A program made the position numbers and the translations under genes. The notes beneath the pieces are model-generated. The model ran no database searches, had not been told where the DNA came from, and saw nothing but the letters and a program-made list of their open reading frames with translations. From the NCBI GenBank assembly GCA_902786245.1, contig CADABS010000008.1, positions 1 through 54,183 on the forward strand: a DNA stretch of 54,183 nt, read 5' to 3'. Every line of letters begins with the position of its first letter. Position 1 is the first letter of the stretch. This document shows, in pieces, positions 43,100 through 51,765 of the stretch. The stretch comes from an uncultured Erysipelotrichaceae bacterium. Lineage in GTDB: Bacteria; Bacillota_I; Bacilli_A; Erysipelotrichales; Erysipelotrichaceae.

Positions 43100-44473
43100 A
43101 TGAACTGGAATGAATTAAACGGATACGATGAAAAGTACGCCAAGAAGACGATTCGGGCGCATAAGACTTTTGACGGAAAGGTCATTGAAGTTTTATACGG
43201 CGCCAAGGATGCGGACGGAAATCCCGTCATGGCGAAAGCGTTCGGAGAAGACGGATGCGGCAGATGGTTCGGTATTGAAACTGTCTACGGCACAAAAATG
43301 TTTTCTCTGACAAAGCCGGCATCTGAAGGCGGCGAAACCGAATACGGTACCAGCCATGGCGAGCAGGCTCTTGAAGATATGGAAAATGATCTGCGCACAA
43401 AGCTCGAACTCTGCCGGGAAGCGGAAAGAATCGCCAGAGAGGCAGATGACAGCGCTGAGCCGCAGATGACAGAGATCAAGGCGAAGTTCGATGCCATGGA
43501 AGACTGGGGCACACCGAAGGACGCCGATTATCTGCGCCGTATGAACAATGCGGCTGTTTCCTTTGCAGAACTTCTTGAAGATATCCGTCTGAATAAGGAA
43601 GACAAGCAGAAGCTGATCGCCGAAGCGGAAAAGCTGGCGGAATCCACCGAATGGAAGAAGACGCAGAAAGCATTCCGCGATCTGCAGGATGCCTGGAATG
43701 AAATCGAAGACGCAGGCGCAGAAGACAGAGATCTGAGAAAGCAGTTCGAATCCTTCCGCAAGAGCTTCGATGAGAAGCGTCAGAACTACTTCGCACACCT
43801 CGATGAAGCACATGCGGAAAGCGAAGCGAAGAAGACGGAACTGATTGAAAAGACAAAGGCTGCCCTGGCGGAAGTCAAGAACTGGAAGGCTGCCAGCGAC
43901 AAAATGACGCAGTTCATGAATGAATGGAAGGCAGCGGGTTCTTCCGGCAAGGACAAGGATGATGAACTCTGGGGTCAGTTCAAGGCACTGCGGGATGAAT
44001 TCTATCAGAAGCGTTCGGAATTCTATGATGCCCGTACAGAGGGATTCAGGAAGGCAGCCGAAGCCAAGAAGGCAATCATCGAAGAAGCCAAGGCGATTCT
44101 CGAAAAGAACGACTTCGGCAAGGCTGCGGCAGATACGATGCGCAACCTCGATGTCCGCTGGAAGGAAGCAGGCTATGCCGGCAAGGACAGCAATGATTCG
44201 CTCTGGGATGAATTCAAGGCAGTCAAGAACAAGTTCTGGGATGCAAAGCATGAAAACATGCAGCAGTTCTTCAAGGACACGATCGCCAAAAAGCAGAACC
44301 AGATCACGGAAGTCAGAGCTGAGATCAATGCGCTGGAAGAACAGCAGTTCGAAACAGAGGACTTCACAAGGATCCGCGGTCTGCAGAGAAGAGCAGAAGA
44401 AAAGAAGGATCTCGTTGCCCGCCTGCAGCAGGATATCGAAGATCTCAACAAGAAACTGGATTCCAAGGAGTAA
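43100..44473 (+). CDS. DUF349-repeat coiled-coil protein
   Basis: A 457-residue, highly charged, helical protein. After an N-terminal non-repeated region (residues 1-125) come about three DUF349 units of 70-75 residues, each with the pattern W-x5-KM-x5-EWKAAG and a following LW..FKA..D.F..KR helix. A final coiled coil ends the protein. The repeat family has no clear general function in Bacillota; RNA or ribosome-related roles have been suggested for some members. GGGGAGG precedes ATG. A strong terminator follows, then rpsB. Confidence 0.85.
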   Translation: MNWNELNGYDEKYAKKTIRAHKTFDGKVIEVLYGAKDADGNPVMAKAFGEDGCGRWFGIETVYGTKMFSLTKPASEGGETEYGTSHGEQALEDMENDLRTKLELCREAERIAREADDSAEPQMTEIKAKFDAMEDWGTPKDADYLRRMNNAAVSFAELLEDIRLNKEDKQKLIAEAEKLAESTEWKKTQKAFRDLQDAWNEIEDAGAEDRDLRKQFESFRKSFDEKRQNYFAHLDEAHAESEAKKTELIEKTKAALAEVKNWKAASDKMTQFMNEWKAAGSSGKDKDDELWGQFKALRDEFYQKRSEFYDARTEGFRKAAEAKKAIIEEAKAILEKNDFGKAAADTMRNLDVRWKEAGYAGKDSNDSLWDEFKAVKNKFWDAKHENMQQFFKDTIAKKQNQITEVRAEINALEEQQFETEDFTRIRGLQRRAEEKKDLVARLQQDIEDLNKKLDSKE

Positions 44474-44480
44474 TCCGTCA

Positions 44481-44509
44481 TTGACAAGCACAGGGGATGC
44501 TGAGATAAT
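44481..44509 (+). promoter_or_regulatory. rpsB promoter embedded in the DUF349 gene terminator
   Basis: Consensus TTGACA (44481-44486), 17-bp spacer, GATAAT (44504-44509). Spacer and -10 lie in the terminator's 5' arm. Confidence 0.85.
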
Positions 44510-44529
44510 GTTTCTCAGCATCTCTTTTT
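44495..44529 (+). terminator. Terminator of the DUF349 gene
   Basis: GATGCTGAGA (44496-44505), 7-base loop, TCTCAGCATC (44513-44522), then TCTTTTT. Transcripts from the embedded rpsB promoter start near 44516 and lack the 5' arm. Confidence 0.92.
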
Positions 44530-44667
44530 ATATGCTTTTTTAAGGCATGGGGATGTACTTCTCACACAGTGGATTCACCATCCCGTGCATGCGGACCGCA
44601 CGGTTATGCGCATGTTGCTGGTGTTCGAAGCTGTGGCGGAAAACAACGGAAAGTGAGGTAAATAAAA
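44516..44667 (+). promoter_or_regulatory. Long structured rpsB leader
   Basis: About 150 untranslated bases. CCGTGC (44583-44588) can pair with GCACGG (44598-44603), while CATGCG (44588-44593) can pair with CGCATG (44608-44613); the stems exclude each other. CCGTGC also fits a longer pairing with GCATGGG upstream. Candidate S2 autoregulatory leader. Confidence 0.45.
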
Positions 44668-45627
44668 ATGGCTGTTGTTTCAATGAGGAAAATGCTTGAA
44701 AACGGGGTACATTTCGGACATCAGACACGCAAGTGGAATCCGCAGATGAAACCCTACATCTACACCGCAAAGAACGGTGTCTACATTATCGACCTGAACA
44801 AGACAAGAGATCAGCTCGATAAGGCGTATGCAAAACTGAAGGAAATCACGGAAAACGGCGGAAAGATCCTGTTCGTCGGCACAAAGAAGCAGGCGCAGGC
44901 TGCGATCCTGGAAGAAGCACTCCGTTCCGGAAGCTTCTATGTCAACCAGAGATGGCTGGGCGGCACGCTGACAAACTTCCGTACGATCCAGAAGTCCATC
45001 AAGAGACTCCTCGAGATCGAAGAGATGGAAACAAACGGAACCATTAATGTATATCCGAAGAAGGAACAGGCACAGCTTCTGAAGAAGAAGGAACGTCTGG
45101 ACAACTTCCTCGGCGGCATCAAGGAAATGAAGAAGCTGCCGGATGCTCTGTTCGTCGTCGACCCGCTCGAAGAGCACAACGCTGTTGCGGAAGCACGCAA
45201 GCTGAACATCCCGGTATTCGCGCTGATCGATACAAATGCAGATCCGAATTCTGTTGACTATCCGATTCCTTCCAACGATGATGCACTGCGTTCCGTCAAG
45301 CTGATGGTCAGCCTGATTGCGGATGCGATCGTTGAAGCAAAGGGCGGCGTTCTCGAGAATGCTTACCAGGAAGACGAAACAGAAGCTGACATCACAATGG
45401 AAGATGTCATCATCAATGTTGAACAGCAGGCTGCTGAATACGAGCGCAAGAGAAGACAGAAGTATGAAGAGCGCCGTGCCCAGATGCAGAACAGACGTTT
45501 CAACAATGAACGCGGCGAGCGCCGTGTCTTCAAGAGAGACAATAACAATGCCCGCAAGGCGGATGGCGCTGCTCCGGCAGCTGCACCTGCACCTGCGGCT
45601 GAAACAAAGACGGAGGAAAATGCATAA
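44668..45627 (+). CDS. rpsB: 30S ribosomal protein S2 with C-terminal extension
   Basis: A 319-residue S2. The core is standard: [42 protein letters not shown], and FVVDP near residue 170. From about residue 240 an extra 75 residues follow, first very basic ([14 protein letters not shown]), then Ala-Pro rich with an acidic end; most bacterial S2 proteins stop near 230-260. GTGAGG precedes ATG. tsf follows with a one-base stop-start overlap. Confidence 0.96.
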   Translation: MAVVSMRKMLENGVHFGHQTRKWNPQMKPYIYTAKNGVYIIDLNKTRDQLDKAYAKLKEITENGGKILFVGTKKQAQAAILEEALRSGSFYVNQRWLGGTLTNFRTIQKSIKRLLEIEEMETNGTINVYPKKEQAQLLKKKERLDNFLGGIKEMKKLPDALFVVDPLEEHNAVAEARKLNIPVFALIDTNADPNSVDYPIPSNDDALRSVKLMVSLIADAIVEAKGGVLENAYQEDETEADITMEDVIINVEQQAAEYERKRRQKYEERRAQMQNRRFNNERGERRVFKRDNNNARKADGAAPAAAPAPAAETKTEENA

Positions 45628-46517
45628 TGGCTATTACAGCTGCACAGGTTAAAGAACTGCGTGAACTGACAGGCGCCGGCATGATGGACTGCAAAAAGGC
45701 CCTGACAGAAACAGAAGGCGATGTAAAGAAAGCAATCGACTGGCTCCGTGAGAACGGTCTGGCTAAGGCTGCCAAGAAGGAAGGCCGTATCGCGGCAGAA
45801 GGTCTGTCCCGTATTCTGGTCAACGGCAACAAGGCCTGCATCGTTGAAATCAACTCTGAAACAGACTTCGTTGCGAAGAACGACAAGTTCCTGGCTCTGA
45901 TGGATGAAACACTGAACACACTGATCAACAGCGATGCCAGGACAGTGGATGAAGCTCTGGCTCTGAACTGCGGCGAAGGCACACTGGGCGATGCATTTAT
46001 CAATGCGGTCGCAGTCATCGGTGAAAAGATCACACTGAGACGTTTCGAAGTCATCGAAAAGGCTGATGATGAAATCTTCGGCACATATACACACCAGGGC
46101 GGCCGGATCACTGCTGTAACAGTCGTTTCCGGAACACAGGACGGCCAGGTTGCCAAGAACATGGCAATGCAGGTCGCTTCCATGAATCCGACATATGTAT
46201 CCCGCAATGATATGCCGCAGGATGTTATTGCCCACGAGAGATCCGTACAGGAAGGTATCGTTGCCAATGACGAAAGCCTGGCAAACAAGCCGGATAAGGT
46301 CAAGAAGGGCATCGTTGAAGGCAGACTGTCCAAGTCTCTGCAGGAAATGTGCCTGGTTGACCAGGAGTTCTTCCTTGATACAAACCTCAAGTGCGGTCAG
46401 TATCTGAAGGACAACGGTGCGACAGTCAGATGCTTTGTCAAGTACACTGTCGGTGAAGGCATCGAAAAGAAAGCTGACGACTTCGCTGCTGAAGTTGCCG
46501 CAATGGCTGCCAAATAA
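45627..46517 (+). CDS. tsf: Elongation factor Ts
   Basis: A 296-residue EF-Tu nucleotide exchange factor of usual length. The N-terminal UBA domain VKELRELTGAGMMDCKKAL and the following EIN.ETDFVA.N segment are diagnostic; two core subdomains follow, ending with VGEGIEKK.DDFA.EV. It is coupled to rpsB (TAATG) and is the last gene before a terminator. Confidence 0.97.
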   Translation: MAITAAQVKELRELTGAGMMDCKKALTETEGDVKKAIDWLRENGLAKAAKKEGRIAAEGLSRILVNGNKACIVEINSETDFVAKNDKFLALMDETLNTLINSDARTVDEALALNCGEGTLGDAFINAVAVIGEKITLRRFEVIEKADDEIFGTYTHQGGRITAVTVVSGTQDGQVAKNMAMQVASMNPTYVSRNDMPQDVIAHERSVQEGIVANDESLANKPDKVKKGIVEGRLSKSLQEMCLVDQEFFLDTNLKCGQYLKDNGATVRCFVKYTVGEGIEKKADDFAAEVAAMAAK

Positions 46518-46528
46518 GATTCAATAGG

Positions 46529-46554
46529 GAACTGCTGAAAGGCAGTTCTTTTTC
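46529..46554 (+). terminator. rpsB-tsf terminator
   Basis: GAACTGC, 6-base loop, GCAGTTC, five T's, then CTTT. Confidence 0.92.
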
Positions 46555-46568
46555 TTTATCTGCGCAAT

Positions 46569-46604
46569 AAAAAAAGATGCTTTCCGCAGACTGCGGAAGG
46601 CATC
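46569..46604 (-). terminator. Terminator of the GlsB-like gene
   Basis: On the minus strand GATGC-C-TTCCGCA, loop GTC, TGCGGAA-A-GCATC, then TTTTTTT. Confidence 0.93.
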
Positions 46605-46608
46605 CGTT

Positions 46609-46857
46609 TTATTTGCCTGTGAATTTGTGATATGCCCAGACGACGGCACATCCGCCGATAACGGACAGAATCACTTCCGCCAGCAGGCTGTTGGCGGAGA
46701 AGCCGATGATTCCGGCAAGGAATCCGCCGACAATGCTTCCGACGATGCCGAGTCCGCAGTTGAAGACAATATTTGAACTGTCCATGTTCATCAGACTGGT
46801 GATGAGCCAGCCGCAGACAGCACCGATGACGAGTGAAACAACAATACTGATGATCAT
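46609..46857 (-). CDS. GlsB/YeaQ/YmgE-family small membrane protein
   Basis: An 82-residue protein with three membrane helices and glycine-rich turns: IGAVCGWLITSLM, then GLGIVGSIVGGFLAGIIG, the signature of the transglycosylase-associated family. Members are often general-stress genes; the enzymatic name is historical and no catalytic residues are present. ATG 46857 has AGGAGGTG eight bases upstream; a GTG three codons earlier lies within that site and is rejected. It forms a single-gene unit. Confidence 0.88.
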   Translation of the reverse strand: MIISIVVSLVIGAVCGWLITSLMNMDSSNIVFNCGLGIVGSIVGGFLAGIIGFSANSLLAEVILSVIGGCAVVWAYHKFTGK

Positions 46858-46886
46858 AAGATTCACCTCCTGTGATTACAGAAATC

Positions 46887-46895
46887 AGTATAGCA
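46887..46895 (-). promoter_or_regulatory. Extended -10 promoter of the GlsB-like gene
   Basis: Minus-strand TGC-TATACT, 29 bases before ATG 46857; no good -35. Confidence 0.6.
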
Positions 46896-46924
46896 CTTTG
46901 TCAGAAAAGTGAATAGACCGGCGG

Positions 46925-47815
46925 TCAGTTTCTGCTTTTGAGCATCTTCAGCAGGAAGCCTTCGCGGATACCGGTCGGCGATATGACGATTTCTTCTGCC
47001 CGGAATGCTTCGGCAATCGCCTGGATCATATGAATGCCAGGCAGGAATACGGGGATCCGGGAGGGGGAGACGGTTTCTTCCATGGCCCGCACGGCTTCCT
47101 GTTCTTCTGCCCGCAGTCTTGTGAACAGATCCTGGAGCTGCTGCACGGCGATCCTGTCTGCGCTGCCGTAGAGTTTTTCGCTGACCAGTCCGACGGCCCG
47201 CATCGTTCCGCCGATGCCGATCAGCGTATCGCATTCCTGAGACAGGGCCGGGTACTGTTTCATGGCAGCCTGCAGCGTATCTTTGCAGATAGTGTCATCC
47301 AGGGAATAGCGGGACAGACGCACGCAGCCTAAGGGAACGCTGAGAGCGGTGGTGATGCGTCCGTCTCTGAATGTGATCAGTTCGCTGGATCCGCCCCCGA
47401 CATCGAAGGCTGCACCGGTTTCAATATCCGGGTATGCAAGCCGGGCTCCTTCATAATCGAGAACCGCTTCTTCGGACCCGCTCAGGGGAACGACTGTAAA
47501 GCCGGTTCTGCGCAGGGCGCTGACAAGTTCATCGCGGTTGGATATGCGTCCGGGTTCGGTGATATCCGCATAGCGGTACTGTATATCCAGTTCATCCAGA
47601 TGGCGGGCATAGCCGGACAGTACCGTATATGCTTTTTCAATGCCTTCTGCGCTCATTCTGCCGTCTTTGACGGTGTCGATCAGATGGGCGGCATCGGAAA
47701 GGTATTCCTTCACGGCAGGGACGCCGCCGATGAGTTCATATACGATCAGTACGACCGTATTGGAGCCGATATCGGCTACTGCATAAAGTTCATTTTTATC
47801 CATAGTCATAATCAT
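46925..47815 (-). CDS. Ppx/GppA-family phosphatase
   Basis: A 296-residue ASKHA-fold protein. The phosphate-1 loop AVADIGSNTVVLIVYE is near the N-terminus and the phosphate-2 loop GAAFDVGGGSSELI near residue 135; SVPLGCVRLS and GIGGTMRAVG follow. This is the short exopolyphosphatase/guanosine pentaphosphatase form without the C-terminal HD domain. It may hydrolyse polyphosphate or pppGpp. Several ATG codons open the frame (47815, 47809, 47803); the first is taken but the ribosome site is weak. Confidence 0.9.
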   Translation of the reverse strand: MIMTMDKNELYAVADIGSNTVVLIVYELIGGVPAVKEYLSDAAHLIDTVKDGRMSAEGIEKAYTVLSGYARHLDELDIQYRYADITEPGRISNRDELVSALRRTGFTVVPLSGSEEAVLDYEGARLAYPDIETGAAFDVGGGSSELITFRDGRITTALSVPLGCVRLSRYSLDDTICKDTLQAAMKQYPALSQECDTLIGIGGTMRAVGLVSEKLYGSADRIAVQQLQDLFTRLRAEEQEAVRAMEETVSPSRIPVFLPGIHMIQAIAEAFRAEEIVISPTGIREGFLLKMLKSRN

Positions 47816-47858
47816 ACATTGCGCATCCGTAAAAAGAAATGAAAACAGACGTATGGTT

Positions 47859-47867
47859 TGCTATAAT
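47859..47867 (+). promoter_or_regulatory. Extended -10 promoter of pyrH
   Basis: TGC-TATAAT (47859-47867), 29 bases before pyrH. Confidence 0.65.
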
Positions 47868-47878
47868 AATTGCAGTGA

Positions 47879-48610
<732 letters not shown>

Positions 48611-48611
48611 T

Positions 48612-49160
48612 ATGGCATATGCAATCGTAGACACGTCTAAAACCAGAATGGACAAGGCAGTCGAACACTTCCAGTCTGAACTGACATCTGTCCGTACCGG
48701 CATGGCAAACGCAAACATGCTGAACAAGGTCAATGTTGACTATTACGGATCTCCGACACCGCTGAACCAGATCGCGGGTATCTCTGTTGTAGAAGGAAGA
48801 ACTCTTGTCATCAAGCCGTATGACCCGAGTTCCCTCAAAGATATCGAAAAGGCATGCCACGCAGCAGATCTCGGCATCGCTCCGCAGAATGACGGACAGG
48901 TCATCCGCATGACCGTTCCGCAGCTGACCGGTGAAACCCGTAAGGAAATGACAAAGAAGGTTTCCAAACTGGCAGAAGAAGCCAAGGTTCAGGTCCGCAA
49001 TATCCGCAGAGATGCGATGACAGCGGTCAAGAAGGATGAAACCATGGACGAAGATGTCCAGAAAGATGCGCAGAACGAAGTACAGAAACTCACCGATAAA
49101 TACATCAAGAAAATCGATGAGATCGCAGATGCGAAGAATGAAGAGGTTCTGAAAGTCTGA
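48612..49160 (+). CDS. frr: Ribosome recycling factor
   Basis: A 182-residue RRF. It splits post-termination ribosomes with EF-G. The N-terminal helix runs through MDKAVEHFQSELTSVRTGMA, and the family segments YYGSPTPLNQIA, PYDPSSLKDIEKA, TGETRKEM and VRNIRRDAM are all there. It starts two bases after the pyrH stop with GGAGG upstream. Confidence 0.98.
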   Translation: MAYAIVDTSKTRMDKAVEHFQSELTSVRTGMANANMLNKVNVDYYGSPTPLNQIAGISVVEGRTLVIKPYDPSSLKDIEKACHAADLGIAPQNDGQVIRMTVPQLTGETRKEMTKKVSKLAEEAKVQVRNIRRDAMTAVKKDETMDEDVQKDAQNEVQKLTDKYIKKIDEIADAKNEEVLKV

Positions 49161-49184
49161 GGATGCGGCACCGCATCCTTTTTT
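49161..49184 (+). terminator. frr terminator
   Basis: GGATGCG, GCAC loop, CGCATCC, six T's. It begins with the first base after the frr stop codon. Confidence 0.88.
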
Positions 49185-49191
49185 AAGGAAT

Positions 49192-50250
49192 ATGACAGAA
49201 ATACGCTGTGAAAACATATCGGTACAGCTGGCAGACACATCGGCACTGGAAGATGTGAGTTTTTCGCTTGCCTCCGGCAGCCGGACGGCGGTGCTGGGAC
49301 CCAGCGGTGCCGGCAAGACGACGCTGCTGCGGGTGATCGCCGGACTGCAGGCACCTTCCCGGGGAAAGGTATACTTTGACGCAGAAGATGTAACAGAACT
49401 GCAGCCGTTCCAGAGACATGCGGCGGTGATCTTTCAGCAGGATTCTCTGTTCATGCATACCAGGGTCAAAGACAATATCGCCTACGGCATGCATAAGCTC
49501 GGCTATGACCGCAGCCATATCCAGTCCATGGTGGCAGAGACCGCACAGATGCTCGGTATCGGCAGTCTTCTCGAACGCTTTCCTTCCGCTCTTTCGGGCG
49601 GCGAGCGGCAGCGGGTCGGCATTGCCAGGGCGCTTGTGCGCAGACCGAAGATCCTGCTTCTGGACGAACCTTTCGCTTCCCTCGATACGCGGCTGAAGGA
49701 ACAGCTGCAGCAGGAGATCCTGAGAATTCAGGAAGAGCAGAATCTGACGATGATCGAAGTCACCCATGACCAGAGAGAAGCGGAGCTAATGGGTGAAAAG
49801 ATACTGCTGCTGGACCATGGCAGGGTACAGAGCTTTGCCGATCCTGCTTCGATGCGCAATGATCCGGACAATCTTTTCACAGCGTCTTTTTTCAGCGATC
49901 CGCGCAATAATATCCTCTCCGGCTATATCCATGCCGGCAGCCTGCTGGTCTGCGGCATGAAGCTGCCGCTTGCCCAAACGCAGACCCGGACGGTCCGGGC
50001 GGTCCTGCGGCCGGATCAGATCATGATCAGCGAAGACGGAATTGCCTGTGTATGTGCATCCTGCCGGAGTCTGCGGGGAAGAGTCCTGTGCGATCTGATC
50101 TGTCTGAACGGCGGCATGGAACATCTTCTTGTTCTCACGGACACACCTCTCAATGAAGGAGAGGAAGTGCATGTTTCCTTTGCCCCGGAGGATCTGCATC
50201 TGTTCGATGCCCGCAGCGGAGAAAGAGTCCGGGTTCAGTTTTTACGGTAA
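49192..50250 (+). CDS. Orphan ABC transporter ATP-binding protein with TOBE-like domain
   Basis: A 352-residue ATPase of the FbpC/PotA/MalK group. Walker A is GPSGAGKTT (about residues 36-44), the Q-loop FQQDSLF, the signature LSGGERQRVG, Walker B LLLDEPFASLD and the switch His in THDQ. Residues 235-350 form beta-rich TOBE-like sequence, as in importers regulated through their ATPase. No permease or binding protein is near, so it may serve a distant transporter. AAGGA lies just before ATG. It separates frr from uppS, which are often adjacent. Confidence 0.85.
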   Translation: MTEIRCENISVQLADTSALEDVSFSLASGSRTAVLGPSGAGKTTLLRVIAGLQAPSRGKVYFDAEDVTELQPFQRHAAVIFQQDSLFMHTRVKDNIAYGMHKLGYDRSHIQSMVAETAQMLGIGSLLERFPSALSGGERQRVGIARALVRRPKILLLDEPFASLDTRLKEQLQQEILRIQEEQNLTMIEVTHDQREAELMGEKILLLDHGRVQSFADPASMRNDPDNLFTASFFSDPRNNILSGYIHAGSLLVCGMKLPLAQTQTRTVRAVLRPDQIMISEDGIACVCASCRSLRGRVLCDLICLNGGMEHLLVLTDTPLNEGEEVHVSFAPEDLHLFDARSGERVRVQFLR

Positions 50251-50256
50251 AAAAGG

Positions 50257-50262
50257 TATAAT
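50257..50262 (+). promoter_or_regulatory. -10 box before uppS
   Basis: TATAAT (50257-50262), 23 bases before ATG 50286; the -35 is weak. Confidence 0.5.
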
Positions 50263-50285
50263 GTTCAGTATTGCAGGTGAATGAT

Positions 50286-50990
50286 ATGAAAGAATGTGTA
50301 CATGCAGCGATTATCATGGACGGAAACGGCAGATGGGCAAAGGCCCAGGGACTGCCGCGGACAGCCGGACATCTGGCCGGTGCGGACAACGTCCGGACCA
50401 TTGCCATTGCGGCAGATGAAATGGGAATCCGGTATCTGACTCTGTATGCCTTTTCCACGGAAAACTGGAAACGGGCCCGGGAGGAAGTGAAATACATCAT
50501 GAAGCTGCCGGCTGTTTTCTTTAAGAAATACATGCAGGAATTCATTGACCGGGGCTTCAGGATGAATATTCTCGGCGAACTCGACCGGCTGCCGGACAAT
50601 ACCCGGAAGGTTCTGGAAGATGCCATGGAACAGTCGAAGAACAATACCGGACTGAATCTCAATATATGCATGAACTACGGTTCGCAGCGCGAGATCACGC
50701 TGGCAGCCAGAGCCTATGCGAAGGATGTTCTGGAAGGCAGGGCTTCTCTGGATATCGAAGAAGCGGATTTTGAGAAATATCTGATGACAAAGGATTTCCC
50801 GCCGGTGGATCTTCTGATCCGGACCAGCGGCGAACAGCGTATTTCCAATTATCTGCTCTGGCAGATCGCCTATGCCGAGCTTGCCTTTGTCAAGGAAGCA
50901 TGGCCGGAATTCACACCGGAAGTTCTGCGCAGGTGTCTGGAGGAATACGGCCACCGCGACCGCCGTTTCGGAGGTATCAAAGATGAATAA
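50286..50990 (+). CDS. uppS: Isoprenyl transferase (undecaprenyl pyrophosphate synthase)
   Basis: A 234-residue cis-prenyltransferase that makes the C55 carrier lipid for cell-wall synthesis. IIMDGNGRWAKAQG gives the catalytic Asp, YAFSTENWKR and RTSGEQRISNYLLWQ are further motifs, and FGGIKDE ends the protein. ATG 50286 follows GCAGGTGA; an in-frame TTG at 50271 is rejected. cdsA starts inside its last codons. Confidence 0.97.
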   Translation: MKECVHAAIIMDGNGRWAKAQGLPRTAGHLAGADNVRTIAIAADEMGIRYLTLYAFSTENWKRAREEVKYIMKLPAVFFKKYMQEFIDRGFRMNILGELDRLPDNTRKVLEDAMEQSKNNTGLNLNICMNYGSQREITLAARAYAKDVLEGRASLDIEEADFEKYLMTKDFPPVDLLIRTSGEQRISNYLLWQIAYAELAFVKEAWPEFTPEVLRRCLEEYGHRDRRFGGIKDE

Positions 50991-51765
50991 GAAAATGCGG
51001 ATCAAGATTCTGACGGCGCTGCTGATGATTGCTGTCGCTTTTCCGCCGGTATACTTCGGCGGTATCTGGGTAAGGATCCTGATGGCGGTCATTGCGGCAA
51101 TCGCCGCCTATGAAATCGCATCCCTGCAGACCGGAAAGCCGGACTGGCCGATGACGGTGCTGAATTTTGCGGTGATGATGGCAGGTCTGTTCCTTGACAG
51201 TTCCTATATCGCTGCGCTTTCCGCTTCCTGGCTGGTGATCCTGTTTGTCATTGAACTGTTTTTCGATAAAAACGCGGATTTCTGTGCATATACCTATGTT
51301 CTGACGACGGTCTGCTTCATGGCGCTGCATTCGGTCGGCAAGATCTATTCCTTCCAGGCCGGCTTCAGGATCATGATGTTTGTCCTGATCGCCTGCTTTG
51401 TCTGCGATACGATGGCGTATTTCTGCGGTGTCTTTCTCGGTAAGCATAAGATGATCCCGCATGTTTCGCCGAACAAGACATGGGAAGGTGCGGTCGGCGG
51501 TTATCTGTTTGCGGCAGTGCTGTCCATTATCTACGGACTGCTCGCATGCAAAGAACTGCCTGTTTCGCTTGTCATCTGCGCCGGTCTGATCCTGCCGGCA
51601 GTGGCGGAGATCGGCGATCTGAGTTTTTCATCTGTCAAGCGCCGCTATGAAATCAAGGATTTCGGCAATCTGTTTCCGGGACACGGCGGAGCCCTGGACC
51701 GGGTGGACAGTATTATTTTCTGTCTGATGGTATTCAGCGGCATTTTGATGATCTGGGGGTTATAA
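50983..51765 (+). CDS. cdsA: Phosphatidate cytidylyltransferase
   Basis: A 260-residue membrane enzyme forming CDP-diacylglycerol, the precursor used by PgsA. Seven or eight hydrophobic helices are present. The signature near the C-terminus is SSVKRRYEIKDFGNLFPGHG followed by GALDRVDS, with SPNKTWEGAVGG upstream. ATG 50983 has GGAGG nearby and overlaps uppS by eight bases. Confidence 0.96.
   Translation: MNKKMRIKILTALLMIAVAFPPVYFGGIWVRILMAVIAAIAAYEIASLQTGKPDWPMTVLNFAVMMAGLFLDSSYIAALSASWLVILFVIELFFDKNADFCAYTYVLTTVCFMALHSVGKIYSFQAGFRIMMFVLIACFVCDTMAYFCGVFLGKHKMIPHVSPNKTWEGAVGGYLFAAVLSIIYGLLACKELPVSLVICAGLILPAVAEIGDLSFSSVKRRYEIKDFGNLFPGHGGALDRVDSIIFCLMVFSGILMIWGL

Noticed and set aside
43193-44521. 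442-codon minus-strand frame opposite the DUF349 gene
   Set aside because: Its Leu/Phe-rich translation is the complement of a Glu/Lys-rich coiled coil; no independent start signal.
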